The position numbers and the translations under genes were made by a program. This document shows positions 30,726-32,846 of a stretch of 32,846 nt of DNA, piece after piece. Numbering within the stretch: the stretch's first letter is position 1; each line of letters begins with the position of its first letter. The notes under the pieces were generated by a model. That model did not search any database. It saw only the letters and a program-made list of their open reading frames with translations, and was not told the origin of the DNA. Source of the stretch: Clostridiales bacterium (GTDB lineage Bacteria; Bacillota; Clostridia; Oscillospirales; Oscillospiraceae); contig JAJBUB010000023.1 of the NCBI GenBank assembly GCA_020860575.1, forward strand, positions 1-32,846. Reading direction: 5' to 3'.

Positions 30726-31442
30726 ATGAGAGAGACGGCGTCGGCGGAGGAATTCCCCGTCAAGATCATCGCCCGTATCCATACGGATTTTTCCACCAAA
30801 TTTGGCGTCCCCCGGCAGAGCGGCCTGGTGGACGCCCTGCGGGGCGAGATCGTCTTTGAGCCGGACTACCGGAACCCGGACGCCCTCCGGGGCATCGAGG
30901 GATTCTCCCACCTATGGCTCATCTGGCAATTCAGCAAGGCGGTCCGTTCCCGCTGGAGCCCCACCGTCCGCCCGCCCCGCCTGGGAGGGAACGAGACGAT
31001 GGGGGTCTTTGCCACCCGCTCTCCCTACCGCCCAAACCCCATCGGGTTGTCGGTGGTGAAGCTGGTGTCGGTGGAGAAACGGCCGGGGACAGGCCCGGTG
31101 CTGGTGGTCTCCGGAGCCGATCTGATGGACGGGACCCCCATTTTAGACATCAAGCCCTATCTCCCCTACGCCGACTGCCGCACGGAGGCCAGCGGGGGCT
31201 ATAGCGACCAGGTCGAGCGGCGGGCGCGGGAGGTGGATTTCCCGGAGCCGCTGCTGGAGCGTATCCCCCAGGAAAAGCGGGAGGCGCTCATCGGCGTGCT
31301 GGCCCAGGACCCACGTCCCGCTTACCAGAGCGACCCCAGCCGCCGCTACGGTCTGACCTTCGCTGGCCGGGATGTGCGGTTCACGGTGGAGGGAGATGTC
31401 CTGACGGTGGTGGAAGTGGTCTCAGGACCGGAAAAAGAATAA
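30726..31442 (+). CDS. trmO: tRNA (m6t6A37) methyltransferase TrmO (TsaA-like)
   Basis: Methylates N6 of threonylcarbamoyladenosine at position 37 of tRNA. It has 238 residues: an N-terminal beta-barrel domain with GIEGFSHLWLIWQFS, ETMGVFATRSPYRPNPIG and GTPILDIKPYLPYAD, the three motifs of the UPF0066/TsaA fold that hold S-adenosylmethionine, and a C-terminal extension. The frame is open upstream inside purF; the ATG at 30726 lies 1 nt after the purF stop and gives the expected N-terminus. The purF-trmO contact suggests coupled translation. A terminator follows. Confidence 0.9.
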   Translation: MRETASAEEFPVKIIARIHTDFSTKFGVPRQSGLVDALRGEIVFEPDYRNPDALRGIEGFSHLWLIWQFSKAVRSRWSPTVRPPRLGGNETMGVFATRSPYRPNPIGLSVVKLVSVEKRPGTGPVLVVSGADLMDGTPILDIKPYLPYADCRTEASGGYSDQVERRAREVDFPEPLLERIPQEKREALIGVLAQDPRPAYQSDPSRRYGLTFAGRDVRFTVEGDVLTVVEVVSGPEKE

Positions 31443-31451
31443 AAAACAAAC

Positions 31452-31488
31452 GAGTGGGTCAGGCGTTGTACCTGGTCCACTCTTTTTT
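31452..31488 (+). terminator. Operon terminator after trmO
   Basis: A 12-bp stem with two G-T pairs (GAGTGGGTCAGG at 31452-31463 with 31471-31482), a 7-nt loop and six T. Confidence 0.85.
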
Positions 31489-31544
31489 GCAAAGCGATCG
31501 CCACGCCATCCGGCGCGGAGCCGAAGGGCGTGGCAACTGATATC

Positions 31545-32759
31545 TTATCCCAGCTTTTGCTCCAGCCGGGTCCGGATGGCGCGGAGGAATTCCAGAGAGC
31601 TGACCTTTTGGGCGGGGACGTCCCCCTCCCACATGGCGCAGAGGTCGCCGGTCATGACGCCGGATTCGATGGTTTCGATGGTGGCGGCCTCCAGGGCATC
31701 AGCATAGACCCCCAAGGCGTCTAGGCCGTCCAGCTCGCCCCGCTTCCGGAGGGCGCCGGACCAGGCAAAGAGGGTGGCCACCGGGTTGGTGGAGGTCTCC
31801 TCCCCCTTCAGGTACTTGTAGTAGTGGCGGGTGACGGTGCCGTGGGCGGCCTCATACTCGTAGTTCCCCTCCGGGGAGACGAGGACGGAGGTCATCATAG
31901 CCAGGGAGCCGAAGGCGGTGGAGACCATGTCGCTCATCACGTCGCCGTCATAGTTCTTGCAGGCCCAGATAAAGCCGCCCTTGGAGCGGATGACCCGTGC
32001 CACAGCGTCGTCGATGAGGGTGTAGAAATAGGTGATGCCCGCAGCCTCAAAACGGGCCTGGTACTCCGCCTCAAAGATCTCCTGGAAGATGTCCTTGAAA
32101 GTGTGGTCATACTGCTTGGAGATGGTGTCCTTGGTGGAGAACCGCAGGTCCTGCCGGGTGTCCAGGGCGTACTGGAAGCAGGAGCGGGCGAAGGAGCGGA
32201 TGGAGCTGTCCTTGTTGAACTGCCCCTGGAGGACGCCGGGACACTCAAAGTCATAGACCGTCTCCCGGAAGCAGGTGCCGTCCTCGCCGGTGTAGACCAG
32301 CTCCGCCTTGCCGGGGCCGGGGACACGGTACTCCGTGGCCTTGTACACGTCGCCGAAGGCGTGACGGGCGATGGTGATGGGCTGCTTCCAGGTCTTGACC
32401 ACCGGAGAGATACCCTTGACCATAATGGGGGAGCGGAACACTGTGCCGTCCAGGATGGCCCGGATGGTGCCGTTGGGGCTTTTCCACATCTGAGAGAGAT
32501 TGTATTCCTTTACCCGCTGGGCGTTGGGGGTGATGGTGGCGCACTTTACCGCAATGCCGTACTTCTTGTTGGCGTTGGCGGCGTCGATGGTCACCTGGTC
32601 CTTCGTCTCCTCCCGGTGAACCAAGCCCAGGTCGTAATACTCCGTTTTCAGCTCCACAAAGGGGAGGATCAGCTCGTCCTTGATCTGCTTCCACAGAATA
32701 CGGGTCATCTCGTCCCCGTCCATCTCCACCAGGGGAGTGGTCATTTTGATCTTTTCCAT
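31545..32759 (-). CDS. icd: NADP-dependent isocitrate dehydrogenase, eukaryotic-type
   Basis: Oxidises isocitrate to 2-oxoglutarate with NADP. It has 404 residues and belongs to the IDH1-like (type II) subfamily rather than the usual E. coli-like one. Ser94 and Arg100 (KSPNGTIRAIL), Arg109 (TVFRSP) and Arg132 (IARHAFGD) occupy the same numbers as the substrate-binding residues of human IDH1. The EMDGDEMTR start is also family-typical. It is convergent with the hydro-lyase operon. GAGGGTG precedes the ATG. It could use isocitrate made by one of the nearby aconitase-family enzymes, but this is inference. Confidence 0.95.
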   Translation of the reverse strand: MEKIKMTTPLVEMDGDEMTRILWKQIKDELILPFVELKTEYYDLGLVHREETKDQVTIDAANANKKYGIAVKCATITPNAQRVKEYNLSQMWKSPNGTIRAILDGTVFRSPIMVKGISPVVKTWKQPITIARHAFGDVYKATEYRVPGPGKAELVYTGEDGTCFRETVYDFECPGVLQGQFNKDSSIRSFARSCFQYALDTRQDLRFSTKDTISKQYDHTFKDIFQEIFEAEYQARFEAAGITYFYTLIDDAVARVIRSKGGFIWACKNYDGDVMSDMVSTAFGSLAMMTSVLVSPEGNYEYEAAHGTVTRHYYKYLKGEETSTNPVATLFAWSGALRKRGELDGLDALGVYADALEAATIETIESGVMTGDLCAMWEGDVPAQKVSSLEFLRAIRTRLEQKLG

Positions 32760-32810
32760 GAGGCACCCTCACTTTCCACCGGGCAACTGCCCTTCATGTA
32801 TTTCTTTAGC

Positions 32811-32839
32811 AGTATAGCGTATAAAAGCGTCTGCAGCAA
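32811..32839 (-). promoter_or_regulatory. icd promoter
   Basis: On the minus strand TTGCTG (32839-32834), a 17-nt spacer and TATACT (32816-32811), giving a leader of about 45 nt. Confidence 0.6.
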
Positions 32840-32846
32840 TGGTCAG

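Noticed and set aside
1-32846. CRISPR array, tRNA, rRNA, prophage or insertion sequence
   Set aside because: No regularly spaced repeats, no cloverleaf-like segments noticed by eye, and no transposase, integrase or phage structural genes.

Overview
The window is GC-rich, gene-dense DNA that reads as a low-G+C-phylum (Firmicutes) genome of high GC, most likely a gut Clostridia member near Oscillospiraceae (Flavonifractor-like). The phylum is supported by gene families seen here: a DUF1934 protein after murI, a CD1247-N-type zinc-ribbon protein after efp, an iron-sulfur L-serine dehydratase in two subunits, a Bacillus-type purF, a translation-factor GTPase with a NYN domain, and a 26-residue holin-like type I toxin. 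The family-level placement is inference. I saw no rRNA, tRNA, CRISPR array, transposase or prophage genes.

Layout. 1-271: end of an ECF transporter S component. 413-2332: an unknown 138-140 aa protein divergent from murI-DUF1934. 2349-2680: a candidate type I toxin-antitoxin locus with the toxin on the minus strand and a convergent antisense RNA. 2794-3399: a small protein resembling the N-terminal and DALR domains of arginyl-tRNA synthetase without the catalytic core. 3510-7312: a PhoPR-like two-component system and a membrane-anchored HtrA protease. 7386-9928: a CBS protein, facing a tdk-radical SAM-NUDIX run on the minus strand. 9929-10219: a repeat cluster. 10220-13312: mutY divergent from a second two-component system. 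13347-14512: efp and the CD1247-N protein.

14686-15784 is an AT-rich acyltransferase-3 gene with a +1 shift at a run of eight G, enclosed by hairpins and probably acquired. Then come a PsiE-like membrane protein and a divergent acyl-ACP thioesterase (15891-17277). The minus-strand block 17347-23335 holds the TetM-like GTPase fused to a NYN nuclease domain, a lysophospholipase-like hydrolase, a cytidylate kinase-like protein and sdaAB-sdaAA; sdaAB is also shifted +1 in a G7 run. 23560-25494: a sugar-nucleotide-type nucleotidyltransferase convergent with an AEC transporter. 25766-31442: an operon of two complete LeuD/LeuC-type hydro-lyases (small-large-small-large), purF and trmO. 31545-32759: a eukaryotic-type NADP isocitrate dehydrogenase on the minus strand.

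The genes fall into amino-acid and central carbon metabolism (serine deamination, aconitase-family hydro-lyases, isocitrate dehydrogenase, glutamate racemase), nucleotide supply and repair (tdk, purF, NUDIX, mutY), translation (efp, trmO, GTPase-NYN, ArgS-like protein) and envelope sensing (two histidine kinases, HtrA, PsiE). The most unusual loci are the toxin/antisense pair, the GTPase-NYN fusion, the core-less ArgS-like protein and the tandem hydro-lyase pairs.
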